Positions 21,453 to 29,202 of a DNA stretch of 64,000 nt are shown here, piece by piece. Source of the DNA: Nocardioides sp. Iso805N (GTDB lineage: Bacteria > Actinomycetota > Actinomycetes > Propionibacteriales > Nocardioidaceae); NCBI RefSeq assembly GCF_000364605.1, contig NZ_KB822575.1:829655-893654 (forward strand). The letters are read 5' to 3'. The notes under the pieces were generated by a model that saw nothing but the letters and a program-made list of their open reading frames with translations, was not told the origin of the DNA and searched no databases. The stretch's first letter is position 1. Each line of letters begins with the position of its first letter. The translations under genes were made by a program, and so were the position numbers.

Positions 21453-22339
21453 GCCTCGGACTCCGAGATCACCGCGTGGCCACCGAATCCGTTGCGCATC
21501 GCCGCGATCGCCTTCATGGCCGGGCTGTCGTCCTGCCGGGAGACGAAGCGGGCGAAGAGCGAGGCCGAGATGGCCGGCAGCGGTACGGCGTTGTCGATCG
21601 CGGCCTCGACCGTCCAGCGGCCCTCGCCGCTGTCCTCGGCGTACCCGCGGATCTTCTCCAGGTGCTCGTCAGCGCGGATCTGGTCGACCAGCAGGTCGAG
21701 CAGCCACGAGCGAACCACCGTGCCGGTGCGCCAGGAGGCGAAGATCTCGGGGACGTTGTCCACGATGTCGACCTTGTCGAGCAGCTCCCAGCCCTCGGCA
21801 TAGGCCTGCATCATGGCGTACTCGATGCCGTTGTGGACCATCTTGGAGAAGTGCCCGGCACCCGGCGTCTCGCCGCAGTGGACCAGGCCGTCCTCGGTGT
21901 GCTCCGGCTTGAGGGCCTCGAACGCCGGCATCACCTTCGCCGCGTCCTCGGTCTTGCCGCCGTACATGAGCGCGTAGCCGTTGCTCAGGCCCCAGACGCC
22001 ACCGGAGACGCCGCAGTCGACGAAGCCGATGCCCTTCTCCGCCAGTGAGGCCGCGTTGATCGCGTCGTCGGTGTACTTCGAGTTGCCGCCGTCGACGACC
22101 AGGTCGCCCTCGTCGAGGAGCCCCTTGAGCTCGGTGATCGTCGAGCGCGTCGGCTCACCGGCGGGGACCATCACCCACACCACCTTGGGCGAGGGCAGCT
22201 TCTCGACCATCTCGGCCAGCGAGGCCGCATCCGAGATCTCCTGGTTGCGGTCGTAGCCGACGACCGTGTGACCGGCGTTGCGCAGTCGCGTGCGCATGTT
22301 GCCGCCCATCTTGCCCAGTCCAACGAGTCCGATGTCCAT
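21449..22339 (-). CDS. gnd: 6-phosphogluconate dehydrogenase, decarboxylating (short form)
   Basis: 296 residues, the short GntZ/YqeC-type enzyme. Rossmann motif GLVGLGKMGGNM (4-15), substrate motif DCGVSGGVWG (about 110-119) and catalytic lysine in FSKMVHNGIEYAMMQ. It oxidises 6-phosphogluconate to ribulose-5-phosphate and CO2. The YDRNQE segment after the second strand places an acidic residue where NAD-preferring members have one, but an Arg follows, so cofactor use is uncertain. Located between dnaN and recF as in Streptomyces and mycobacteria. Confidence 0.95.
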   Translation of the reverse strand: MDIGLVGLGKMGGNMRTRLRNAGHTVVGYDRNQEISDAASLAEMVEKLPSPKVVWVMVPAGEPTRSTITELKGLLDEGDLVVDGGNSKYTDDAINAASLAEKGIGFVDCGVSGGVWGLSNGYALMYGGKTEDAAKVMPAFEALKPEHTEDGLVHCGETPGAGHFSKMVHNGIEYAMMQAYAEGWELLDKVDIVDNVPEIFASWRTGTVVRSWLLDLLVDQIRADEHLEKIRGYAEDSGEGRWTVEAAIDNAVPLPAISASLFARFVSRQDDSPAMKAIAAMRNGFGGHAVISESEA

Positions 22340-22390
22340 GCAGCAGATCCTCTCCAGAAATCAGGAACGTTCCCAATTCAGCAAAGCAGG

Positions 22391-23530
22391 TCAGGAAAGC
22401 AGACGCCTCGGCATCAGCAGGTAGCGGAAGCCGGGGTCGGCTGCATCCTCGGCCGGCTGTCCGCTGATCACGACCGGCTTGGAGGCCTGGGTGAAGGCCA
22501 GCTCGACGACTGCCTCGTCGATCGCGCCCAGGCCGTCGAGCAGGAACTGCGGGTTGAAGCCTGTGGTGAGCGACTCGCCGTTGACCGTGGCCTCGATCGA
22601 CTCCGAAGCCTGCGCCTCATCGCCGGAGCCGGCGTCCAGGGTGATCACGCCGTCGTTGAACTGCATCTGGACGGCGGTGTTGCGCTCGGCGACGAGCGCG
22701 ACGCGCTTGACCGACTCGATCAGCGAGCCCTTGTCGACCAGCGCAGTCGTCAGGTGCTCGTTCGGGAACAGGCTGCGCACCTTGGGGAACTCGCCGTCGA
22801 GCAGTCGCGTCGTCGTACGCCGGATGCCGCCCGCGGCCGCGCCCTCGAAGCCGATGATGCCCTCGCCGGCTCCACCGGAGGAGAGCGCGATCGTGACCTC
22901 GGAGCCGCTGGTCAGCGACTTGGCGGTGTCGGCCAGGACCTTGGCAGGGACCAGGGCGGCGACGGTCTCGTCGGGTGTCCGCGGGTTCCACTGCAGCTCG
23001 CGCAGCGAGAGCCGGAAGCGGTCGGTGGCGAGCAGCGAGATCGTCGAGCCCTCGATCTCCAGACGTACGCCGGTGAGCACCGGCAGCATGTCGTCCTTGC
23101 CGGCGGCTGTCACCGCCTGGACGACGGCGTGCGCGAACTCGGCGCTGTCCACGGTGCCGGTGGCGGTCGGCATGTCCGGCAGCGTCGGGTAGTCCTCGAC
23201 TGGCATGGTCTGCAGGCTGAACCGAGCCGAACCACAGGTGAGCGAGACGCGCGCGCCGTCGATCACCATCTCGACCGGCTTGGCCGGCAGGCTGCGGCAG
23301 ATGTCGGCGAGAAGGCGGCCGCTGACCAGCGCCTTGCCCTCGTCGGCGACCTCGGCGCTGAGCGTCGCCCGAGCGGAGGTCTCGTAGTCGAAGGTGGAGA
23401 GCACGAGGCCCTCGTGGCCGGCCTCGATGAGGAGCCCTGACAGGACGGGGGTGCTGGGCCGGACCGGAAGGCTGCGGGCAGCCCAGGCGACGGCATCCGC
23501 GAATACGTCGCGGTCGACGCGGAACTTCAC
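22391..23530 (-). CDS. dnaN: DNA polymerase III sliding clamp (beta subunit)
   Basis: 379 residues from GTG (AGGT site about 6 nt upstream). Three-fold clamp architecture: domain 1 begins VKFRVDRDVFADAVAWAARSLPVRPSTPVLSGLLI, the central domain contains LLATDRFRLSLRE, and the C-terminus ends in YLLMPRRL, matching the typical MPxRL ending that forms part of the partner-binding pocket. The ring tethers DNA polymerase III to DNA. An unusually long gap and two foreign genes separate it from dnaA. Confidence 0.97.
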   Translation of the reverse strand: MKFRVDRDVFADAVAWAARSLPVRPSTPVLSGLLIEAGHEGLVLSTFDYETSARATLSAEVADEGKALVSGRLLADICRSLPAKPVEMVIDGARVSLTCGSARFSLQTMPVEDYPTLPDMPTATGTVDSAEFAHAVVQAVTAAGKDDMLPVLTGVRLEIEGSTISLLATDRFRLSLRELQWNPRTPDETVAALVPAKVLADTAKSLTSGSEVTIALSSGGAGEGIIGFEGAAAGGIRRTTTRLLDGEFPKVRSLFPNEHLTTALVDKGSLIESVKRVALVAERNTAVQMQFNDGVITLDAGSGDEAQASESIEATVNGESLTTGFNPQFLLDGLGAIDEAVVELAFTQASKPVVISGQPAEDAADPGFRYLLMPRRLLS

Positions 23531-23973
23531 TTCTGACCTGTCCTCATGAGTCGGCTTTCTGGGATCTGCATCCTGCCACGTCGGGTGTGAGTGCGGCAGT
23601 GGCGGGCGGTCTCGGCCGTACCACTTGGTCCTGGCCGGCTCGCGAATCGAGCCATCATCCACAGGTCGAGGGCCGGGAGGAGTTCGACGATCGATCTGCA
23701 TATATGTAGTTCCGAGTGAGTAATAGCGTCGGTGGAAACTGTGGAGGAATCACGTTTCCGCAGGTGGCGCGGTGCAATCGGCATGCACAGGGGGTGTGGA
23801 ACTACATGGGGAGGCGCGAGGCTGCCTGTGAGTCGTCGCCGGTTGTCACGGCGTACGACGCGGTCTCCGCGCATCTCACCACTGTGTAATTCATTTGTGC
23901 CGACCCGGTTTGTCCACAGGTCGTGGGTGGCCGGGTCGGCACGCGTGCGATCGGTTCAGACGGGTCGAAGAGG
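23531..23973. other. Candidate oriC segment between dnaN and ohr
   Basis: A 443-bp gap without a supported gene. DnaA-box matches: TTGTCCACA (23910-23918, exact actinobacterial consensus) and TCATCCACA (23655-23663, one mismatch); weaker words TGTGGAGGA (23740) and TGTGGAACT (23795). An AT-richer patch GCATATATGTAGTTCC lies near 23698-23713, and ATGTAGTTCC (23704-23713) is repeated inverted as GGAACTACAT (23798-23807). Position beside dnaN supports an origin role. Fewer strong boxes are visible than in well-studied actinobacterial origins, so this is a candidate only. Confidence 0.45.
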
Positions 23974-24393
23974 TCAGGCGATGGTGAGGGTGACCTCGAT
24001 GTTGCCGCGGGTCGCGTTGGAGTAGGGGCAGACCTGGTGCGCCTGCTCGACGAGCTGGCGCGCGGTCGCCTCGTCGACGTTGGGCACCGTCACCTCGAGC
24101 TGCACGGCGAGATCGAAGCCGCCCTGCTCGTTGGCGTGGAGCGAGACGTCGGCGACCACCTCGGTGTCGGTGGCGTCGGCCTTGGCACGGCCGGCGATGA
24201 GCTTGAGCGCCGAGTGGAAGCAAGCGGCGTATCCGGCGGCGAAGAGCTGCTCGGGGTTGGTCGCGCCGCCCGCGCCGCCCATCTCCTTGGGCAGGCGGAC
24301 ATCGAGGTCGAGGATGCCGTCGGTGGACTGGACGTGGCCGTTTCGGCCGTCGCCGGTCGAGGCGACCGAAGCGGTGTAGAGAGGAGTCGTCAT
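23974..24393 (-). CDS. ohr: Organic hydroperoxide resistance protein Ohr (OsmC family)
   Basis: 139 residues. The Ohr redox cysteines are in AAGYAACFHSALKL (about 57-60) and QVCPYSNATRGN (about 121-126), with the start segment PLYTASVASTGDGRNG. Ohr is a thiol peroxidase reducing organic hydroperoxides. ATG at 24393 was chosen because the family begins there; no ribosome site is visible and the ATG may sit at or near the mRNA 5' end. It diverges from an OhrR-like MarR gene, the usual ohr-ohrR pairing. Confidence 0.94.
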   Translation of the reverse strand: MTTPLYTASVASTGDGRNGHVQSTDGILDLDVRLPKEMGGAGGATNPEQLFAAGYAACFHSALKLIAGRAKADATDTEVVADVSLHANEQGGFDLAVQLEVTVPNVDEATARQLVEQAHQVCPYSNATRGNIEVTLTIA

Positions 24394-24395
24394 GT

Positions 24396-24416
24396 GCACA
24401 AACATATTGTGCGCAA
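24396..24416. promoter_or_regulatory. Probable OhrR operator
   Basis: GCACAA-ACATA-TTGTGC (24396-24412) is a perfect 6-bp inverted repeat immediately upstream of ohr, overlapped by TTGTGCGCAA. It lies in the short gap between the divergent ohr and ohrR starts, where the MarR-type repressor would be expected to bind. Confidence 0.6.
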
Positions 24417-24446
24417 TTGAATCATGCAAGAGTTATGCTGGTGCGC

Positions 24447-24899
24447 ATGTCGTACCCACAGCTCCGACTCGACCAGCAGCTCTGCTTCCCGCTCTACGCA
24501 GCGGGCCGAGCCGTGACGCGTGTCTATGGGCTGCTGCTGTCCGAGCTGGGGTTGACCTATCCGCAGTACCTGGCACTGCTGGCGCTGTGGGAGCGCACCG
24601 AGCCGATGGCTGTCGGTGACCTGGGCTCCGCGCTGAAGCTCGACTCCGGCACTCTGAGCCCGCTGCTCAAGCGGCTCGAGACGGCCGGCCTGGTGCTGCG
24701 ACGGCGGGATCCTCAGGACGAGCGCCGCGTGCTGGTGGAGCTCACGGACGCCGGCCGCGCGATGGAGGAGCGTGCGGCCCGCGTCCCCACGTCCTTGGGA
24801 TCGGCGTTGGGGATGACGCAGACGCAGGCCCGCGAGCTGTCCGATCAGCTGTACGAGCTGCTCGACAGCGTGGAGAGCTACCTCTCGGCTCAGGCCTGA
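24447..24899 (+). CDS. ohrR: MarR family peroxide-sensing regulator, OhrR-like
   Basis: 150 residues from ATG 24447 (24435 possible). The single sensing cysteine of OhrR is present in LDQQLCFPLYAAGRAV (about residue 13), with conserved tyrosines in LTYPQYLALLALWE; the winged helix spans about 50-105 (SGTLSPLLKRLETAGLVLRRR, DERRVLVELTDAGR). OhrR represses ohr until its cysteine is oxidised by organic peroxide. Convergent with dnaA: the 3' ends overlap by 10 bp, an unusual neighbour for the initiator gene. Confidence 0.92.
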   Translation: MSYPQLRLDQQLCFPLYAAGRAVTRVYGLLLSELGLTYPQYLALLALWERTEPMAVGDLGSALKLDSGTLSPLLKRLETAGLVLRRRDPQDERRVLVELTDAGRAMEERAARVPTSLGSALGMTQTQARELSDQLYELLDSVESYLSAQA

Positions 24900-26395
24900 C
24901 GTGCCTGCATCTTCACCCGGTTGGTCAGCTCCGAGACCTGGTTGAAGACCGACCGACGCTCGGCGAGGAGCTGGTTGATCTTGCGCTCGGCGTACATCAC
25001 CGTGGTGTGGTCGCGACCGCCGAACTGCTGACCGATCTTCGGCAGCGACAGGTCGGTGAGCTCGCGGCACAGGTACATCGCGATCTGACGGGCCATGACG
25101 AGGTGTCGGCCGCGCGAGGGGCCGGTCAGCTCGTCGATGCTGAGCCCGAAGTAGGCCGCGGTCTGCGCGATGATCAGCCCGGCGGTGATCTCCGGCTCGC
25201 CGCCTTCGGGAATCAGGTCCTTGAGCACGATCTCGGCCAGGGTCATGTCGACCTCCTGGCGGTTGAGGTTGGCGAACGCTGTGACCCGGATCAGGGCGCC
25301 CTCGAGCTCACGGATGTTGGTCTGGATCTTGGTGGCGATGAACTCGAGCACGTCCGCCGGCGCCTTGAGCCGCTCCATCGCGGCCTTCTTGCGCAGGATC
25401 GCGATCCGGGTCTCCACGTCCGGCGGCTGCACGTCGGTGATCAGGCCCCACTCGAACCGGTTGCGCAGCCGGTCCTCGAGTGCCTCCAGCCGCTTGGGTG
25501 CGCGGTCGGAGGTGAGCACGATCTGCTTGTTCGCGTTGTGCAGCGTGTTGAACGTGTGGAAGAACTCCTCCTGGGTCTGGGTCTTGCCCTCCAAGAACTG
25601 GATGTCGTCGATCAGGAGCACGTCGATGTCGCGGTACTTCCGCTTGAACCGATCCTGCCGGTCGTCGCGGATCGCGTTGATGAACTCGTTGGTGAACTCC
25701 TCGGAGCTGACATAACGCACCTTGGCGCCGTTGTAGAGGCTGCGCACGTAGTGGCCGATCGCGTGCAGCAGGTGCGTCTTGCCCAGGCCCGACTCGCCGT
25801 AGACCAGCAGCGGGTTGTAGGCCCGGCCGGGGGCCTCGGCGACGGCAACGGCGGCCGCGTGCGGGAAGCGGTTGGACGAGCCGATGACGAACGTCTCGAA
25901 GGTGTACTTCGGGTTGAGTCGGCTCTCGGAGGTGGTGCGCTCGGTCTCGGGCGCCTCGTGGCGCAGCGGCGGTAGCTGGAAGTTCGGCGCCGCCCCGCCG
26001 GAGTCCGGCGTGTCGTTGTGGCTCGATCCCCCGAATCGATTTGTCGACAAATCGATGTGTGGCTTAATCGGCGCTACGGGCGCATCGCTGATGGCCGGGG
26101 CTGGCGTGGTCGCCTCGAGCGGACGGTCCTCGAGCTCCGGCTTCACGATCGCGGCGATCCGCATCTCCTGGCCGAAGCGCGTGCTGAGGGCGTCCTCGAG
26201 CTCGGCGCGGAGTCGCCCCTCGAGCTGGTTGCGGGTGAAATCATTGGGTACGCCGACGAGCACCGTGGTGCCGTGCAGGGCCTCCGGCTGACATGCCGTG
26301 AGCCAGGCGCGCTGGTGCGGCTGGAGCTCGGCGACGACGCTCTGCCAGGCCTGACCGAGCTCGTCGTGCTGGCCGTTGTCCGGTGGCGTCTCCAC
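24890..26395 (-). CDS. dnaA: Chromosomal replication initiator DnaA
   Basis: 501 residues from GTG. Domain I (about 1-85), a variable linker (about 86-160), AAA+ domain with Walker A GESGLGKTH (200-208), Walker B LLIDDIQFLEGK and arginine-finger region RDRLRSRF-like LEDRLRNRFEWG, and the DNA-binding domain IV with the signature GGRDHTTVMYAERKI. It binds DnaA boxes and opens oriC. The linker-coding segment holds a 22-bp perfect palindrome (26035-26056). Box-like sequences just upstream (26444-26496) suggest autoregulation. Confidence 0.98.
   Translation of the reverse strand: METPPDNGQHDELGQAWQSVVAELQPHQRAWLTACQPEALHGTTVLVGVPNDFTRNQLEGRLRAELEDALSTRFGQEMRIAAIVKPELEDRPLEATTPAPAISDAPVAPIKPHIDLSTNRFGGSSHNDTPDSGGAAPNFQLPPLRHEAPETERTTSESRLNPKYTFETFVIGSSNRFPHAAAVAVAEAPGRAYNPLLVYGESGLGKTHLLHAIGHYVRSLYNGAKVRYVSSEEFTNEFINAIRDDRQDRFKRKYRDIDVLLIDDIQFLEGKTQTQEEFFHTFNTLHNANKQIVLTSDRAPKRLEALEDRLRNRFEWGLITDVQPPDVETRIAILRKKAAMERLKAPADVLEFIATKIQTNIRELEGALIRVTAFANLNRQEVDMTLAEIVLKDLIPEGGEPEITAGLIIAQTAAYFGLSIDELTGPSRGRHLVMARQIAMYLCRELTDLSLPKIGQQFGGRDHTTVMYAERKINQLLAERRSVFNQVSELTNRVKMQARQA
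26035..26056. repeat. 22-bp perfect palindrome inside dnaA
   Basis: Halves ATCGATTTGTC and GACAAATCGAT meet at a GTCGAC core. It encodes part of the poorly conserved DnaA linker (around IDLSTNRF) and is far more AT-rich than the surrounding gene, so it looks like a DNA site carried in coding sequence rather than codon-driven. Confidence 0.8.
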
Positions 26396-26443
26396 GGTGT
26401 CTGCCTTCCCTGTCGGGGCTGTCGTTCGTCGGGGTGCTGGAAT

Positions 26444-26496
26444 CCGTCCACAGCTCTATCCACAAGCTGTGAACCGGTGCCCCATCCTGTGGACAG
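26444..26496. other. DnaA-box-like cluster upstream of dnaA
   Basis: CCGTCCACA (26444-26452), CTATCCACA (26456-26464, one mismatch to TTATCCACA) and TGTGGACAG (26488-26496, one mismatch to TGTGGACAA). A further TCATCCACA is at 26671-26679. They lie in the 542-bp gap between dnaA and rpmH, where they could be autoregulatory or part of the origin. Confidence 0.5.
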
Positions 26497-26728
26497 AGCC
26501 GACCGAGACACATCGTCGCGACCGTCCAATGATCTGTTTCGGCAGGTCAGAGAGGTGATCGAAGAAGATCGGCCTTGGATTCAGCCTCTCCCGGACGAGT
26601 CCGCCGCGCGATGGCAGGGAACCTCGGTAGGCGCCGAACGTAACCCTGCGGACGACCTAGGGGCAACCCGTCATCCACAGGCATCTGGCACTCTTGTCGA
26701 AGTCGCCCCCGACCGGGGTCGCGTGGGT

Positions 26729-26758
26729 TTGACCCTGCTTCTCGCCAACGCGTACCGT
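26729..26758 (+). promoter_or_regulatory. Promoter for rpmH operon
   Basis: TTGACC (26729-26734), an 18-bp spacer and TACCGT (26753-26758) match a primary-sigma promoter, about 180 bp upstream of rpmH. The rest of the 26396-26937 gap holds the DnaA-box-like words and no supported gene. Confidence 0.6.
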
Positions 26759-26937
26759 TGGCAGGTCGCTCGACAGTCACGGGACCCACGACGGGCGCCG
26801 CATGTCCACGAAGTAGCAGTCGTTCTGCGTGGATGTCCGGTGTCAGCCGATGTGCACCATGGCACCAGGAGACTGGCCGGGGCGATACAGCGCCGGATCC
26901 AGAAGCAGCGGAACCATTACCGAAAGAGATTGAGCTC

Positions 26938-27075
26938 GTGAGCAAGCGTACGTACCAGCCGAACAACCGTCGTCGGGCGAAGACGCACGGCTTCCGCCTG
27001 CGCATGCGCACCCGCGCCGGCCGCGCCATCCTGGCGGCTCGCCGTCGCAAGGGTCGCAAGGAACTCGCCGTCTGA
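26938..27075 (+). CDS. rpmH: 50S ribosomal protein L34
   Basis: 45 residues, the full L34: [20 protein letters not shown] at the N-terminus, then an Arg/Lys-rich remainder ending RKGRKELAV. Binds 23S rRNA. GTG start with AAGAGA upstream. First gene of the plus-strand rpmH-rnpA-yidD-yidC-jag run, divergent from dnaA, the standard bacterial arrangement. Confidence 0.97.
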   Translation: MSKRTYQPNNRRRAKTHGFRLRMRTRAGRAILAARRRKGRKELAV

Positions 27076-27098
27076 GGCCTCAGCCGGCTGTCCCCGCC

Positions 27099-27434
27099 GT
27101 GCTACCCCCGGTACACCGTCTGACCGACCCGGATTCATTCCGGGTCGCGGTGCGTCAGGGGCGCAGAGCCGGATCGTCTCGTCTGGTCGTGCACTTGTGG
27201 CAAGGCGACGGGGCGGGTCCGGCTCGTGTCGGTTTCGTGGTCAGCAAGGCTGTAGGCCCTGCGGTGGTCCGCAACCGCGTGAAGCGACGCCTCCGGCATC
27301 TCGCCCGGGAGTCCCTTGGGGAGCTCCCGGGCGCTGCTGTGCTCGTGGTGCGGGCGAACCCGGCGGCGGCTGAGGCGACGTACCAGGAACTGGGCGCCGA
27401 TCTCGACCGTTGTCTCCAGCGGGTGTCATCGTGA
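27099..27434 (+). CDS. rnpA: Ribonuclease P protein component
   Basis: 111 residues. Signature [11 protein letters not shown] (about 59-69) of the RNase P protein, preceded by [14 protein letters not shown]. The protein binds the RNase P RNA and pre-tRNA 5' leader. GTG start without a clear ribosome site, 23 bp after rpmH. The stop overlaps the yidD start as GTGA. Confidence 0.95.
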   Translation: MLPPVHRLTDPDSFRVAVRQGRRAGSSRLVVHLWQGDGAGPARVGFVVSKAVGPAVVRNRVKRRLRHLARESLGELPGAAVLVVRANPAAAEATYQELGADLDRCLQRVSS

Positions 27435-27703
27435 AATTCGTTCTCATCGGGTTGCTGCGTCTCTATCGGGCGCTCATCAGCCCCCTCTACGGCCAGGTCT
27501 GCCGCTATCACCCGTCGTGCTCGGCCTACGCCCTGGAGGCGGTGCAGCAGCACGGCGCGCTCCGCGGCTCGTGGCTTGCGGTGCGGCGACTCGGTCGCTG
27601 CCACCCATGGGCTGCCGGGGGCTACGATCCGGTGCCGGCTCGCAGGCCCGTCCCCTCTTCTTCGCCCCGCACCAGCGCGGGCAACCCGATGCAAGGAGCC
27701 TGA
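27431..27703 (+). CDS. yidD: Membrane protein insertion efficiency factor YidD
   Basis: 90 residues from the GTG that overlaps the rnpA stop. N-terminal amphipathic helix ([20 protein letters not shown]), then the conserved cysteine core [34 protein letters not shown]. YidD is a small membrane-associated factor assisting YidC-dependent insertion. The C-terminal Pro/Ser tail is not conserved in the family. Confidence 0.95.
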   Translation: MKFVLIGLLRLYRALISPLYGQVCRYHPSCSAYALEAVQQHGALRGSWLAVRRLGRCHPWAAGGYDPVPARRPVPSSSPRTSAGNPMQGA

Positions 27704-27706
27704 TCC

Positions 27707-28675
27707 GTGGGAGCTATCGGCCAGCTGTTCGGCTGGATCGCCACGCCGCTTTACTACGCCATTTCCGGCATTCTGCTGTTCTGGCACAAGCTGGCCACGC
27801 TGGTGCTCTCCCCCAGCAACGGCTGGTCCTGGGTGCTGGCGATCGTCGGTCTGACCGTCACCATCCGCGCGCTGCTGATCCCGCTGTTCGTCAAGCAGAT
27901 CAAGTCCAGCCGCAACATGCAGCTCATCCAGCCGAAGGTGAAGGAGCTGCAGAAGAAGTATGGCCACGACCGTGAGCGTCTCGCCCAGGAGACGATGAAG
28001 CTCTACAAGGACACGGGTACCAATCCGTTCGCCTCGTGCCTTCCGCTGCTGATCCAGATGCCGATCTTCCTGTGCCTGTTCCGACTGGTGAACTCGGCCG
28101 CCCACGGCGACGCTCGCGGCTTCCTGTCCAGCGATGATGTCGAGCACTTCAGCAACGCCAAGATCTTCGGCGCCCGGCTCGCTGACACGTTCAACGGCAC
28201 CGATGACACGTCGGTGAAGATCCTCGCGGCGATCCTCGTCGTGTCGATGTGCGCCACCACGTTCCTTACCCAGCGCCAGCTGATGGCCAAGAACATGCCG
28301 GCCGACGCGATGCAGGGCCAGTACGCCCAGCAGCAGAAGATGCTGCTCTACGTCCTCCCCTTTGTCTTCGCCATCTCCGGCATCGCCTTCCCGATCGCCG
28401 CGATGCTCTACTGGACGACCTCGAACCTATGGACGATGGGCCAGCAGTTCTACGTCATCCGCAACAGCCCCGCTCCCGGTACGCCCGCGGAGAAGGCCAA
28501 GCAGGAGCGCGACCGGGAGAAAGCGGCCCGTAAGGCGGCCCGCCACGGTGGCACGCTGGCCTCTGTCGAGTCCGTCGAGCAGCACGCTGAGGCTGCTCCG
28601 GACGACACCGACCGTCCTGCTGCGCGTGCGCAGCCGAAGAAGCAGACCCGTAGCCAGCGCAAGGGCAAGCGCTGA
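27707..28675 (+). CDS. yidC: Membrane protein insertase YidC/Oxa1
   Basis: 322 residues, the Gram-positive type without the large periplasmic domain. Starts at GTG 27707 with AAGGAG upstream. About five TM helices (near 7-28, 36-57, 105-125, 162-180, 205-230), a cytoplasmic loop with IKSSRNMQLIQPKVKELQKKYG and the conserved NPFASCLPLLIQMPIFLCLF. The C-terminal tail is basic and Ala/Glu-rich (KKQTRSQRKGKR), likely contacting the ribosome. It inserts and folds membrane proteins with or without SecYEG. Confidence 0.96.
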   Translation: MGAIGQLFGWIATPLYYAISGILLFWHKLATLVLSPSNGWSWVLAIVGLTVTIRALLIPLFVKQIKSSRNMQLIQPKVKELQKKYGHDRERLAQETMKLYKDTGTNPFASCLPLLIQMPIFLCLFRLVNSAAHGDARGFLSSDDVEHFSNAKIFGARLADTFNGTDDTSVKILAAILVVSMCATTFLTQRQLMAKNMPADAMQGQYAQQQKMLLYVLPFVFAISGIAFPIAAMLYWTTSNLWTMGQQFYVIRNSPAPGTPAEKAKQERDREKAARKAARHGGTLASVESVEQHAEAAPDDTDRPAARAQPKKQTRSQRKGKR

Positions 28676-28700
28676 CCGACCCCCGAGAAGGGATCATGGA

Positions 28701-29198
28701 GTGACCGAGGAGACCAAGGTGGCCTTGTCTGAGGCCGACCGGATCAAACTGCTCGAGCGAGAAGGCGACGTTGCCGCCGACTACCTCGAGGAACTGCTCG
28801 ACATCGCGGATCTCGATGGCGACCTGGACATGGACGTCGAAGGCGACCGCGCCGCTGTCTCGATCGTCGGCGCCGACCTGGCGCAGCTGATCGGACAGCA
28901 TGGCGAGGTGCTGGACGCGCTTCAGGAGCTCACCCGTCTGGCTGTCTACCGAGACACCGGCGAGCGCTCGCGGTTGATGCTCGACGTGTCTGGCTTCCGG
29001 GCCAACCGTCGTTCGACGTTGGTGGCTCTGGCCGCGGAGACGGTGACGAAGGTCCGTGAGTCTGGCGAGTCGGTCTCGTTGAAGCCGATGTCGCCGTTCG
29101 AGCGCAAGGTCGTTCACGACGCTGTTGCGGCTGCCGGCCTGACCTCTGAGTCCGAGGGCATCGAGCCTCGTCGGTACGTCGTGGTGCTCCCGGCCTGA
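28701..29198 (+). CDS. jag: Jag/KhpB family RNA-binding protein (KH-R3H)
   Basis: 165 residues from GTG 28701. A KH-like domain (about 40-100, GADLAQLIGQHGEVLDALQELTRL) is followed by an R3H domain (about 105-163: LDVSGFRANRR, LKPMSPFERKVVHDAVAAA, GIEPRRYVVV). The N-terminal Jag domain of firmicutes is shortened to an acidic stretch. KhpB proteins bind RNA and affect cell-wall elongation and division. Located after yidC, the conserved position. Confidence 0.93.
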   Translation: MTEETKVALSEADRIKLLEREGDVAADYLEELLDIADLDGDLDMDVEGDRAAVSIVGADLAQLIGQHGEVLDALQELTRLAVYRDTGERSRLMLDVSGFRANRRSTLVALAAETVTKVRESGESVSLKPMSPFERKVVHDAVAAAGLTSESEGIEPRRYVVVLPA

Positions 29199-29202
29199 TC
29201 CG

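Noticed and set aside
24447..24899. Generic MarR regulator unrelated to ohr
   Set aside because: The N-terminal redox Cys context LDQQLCFPLY and divergent placement next to ohr support OhrR specifically.
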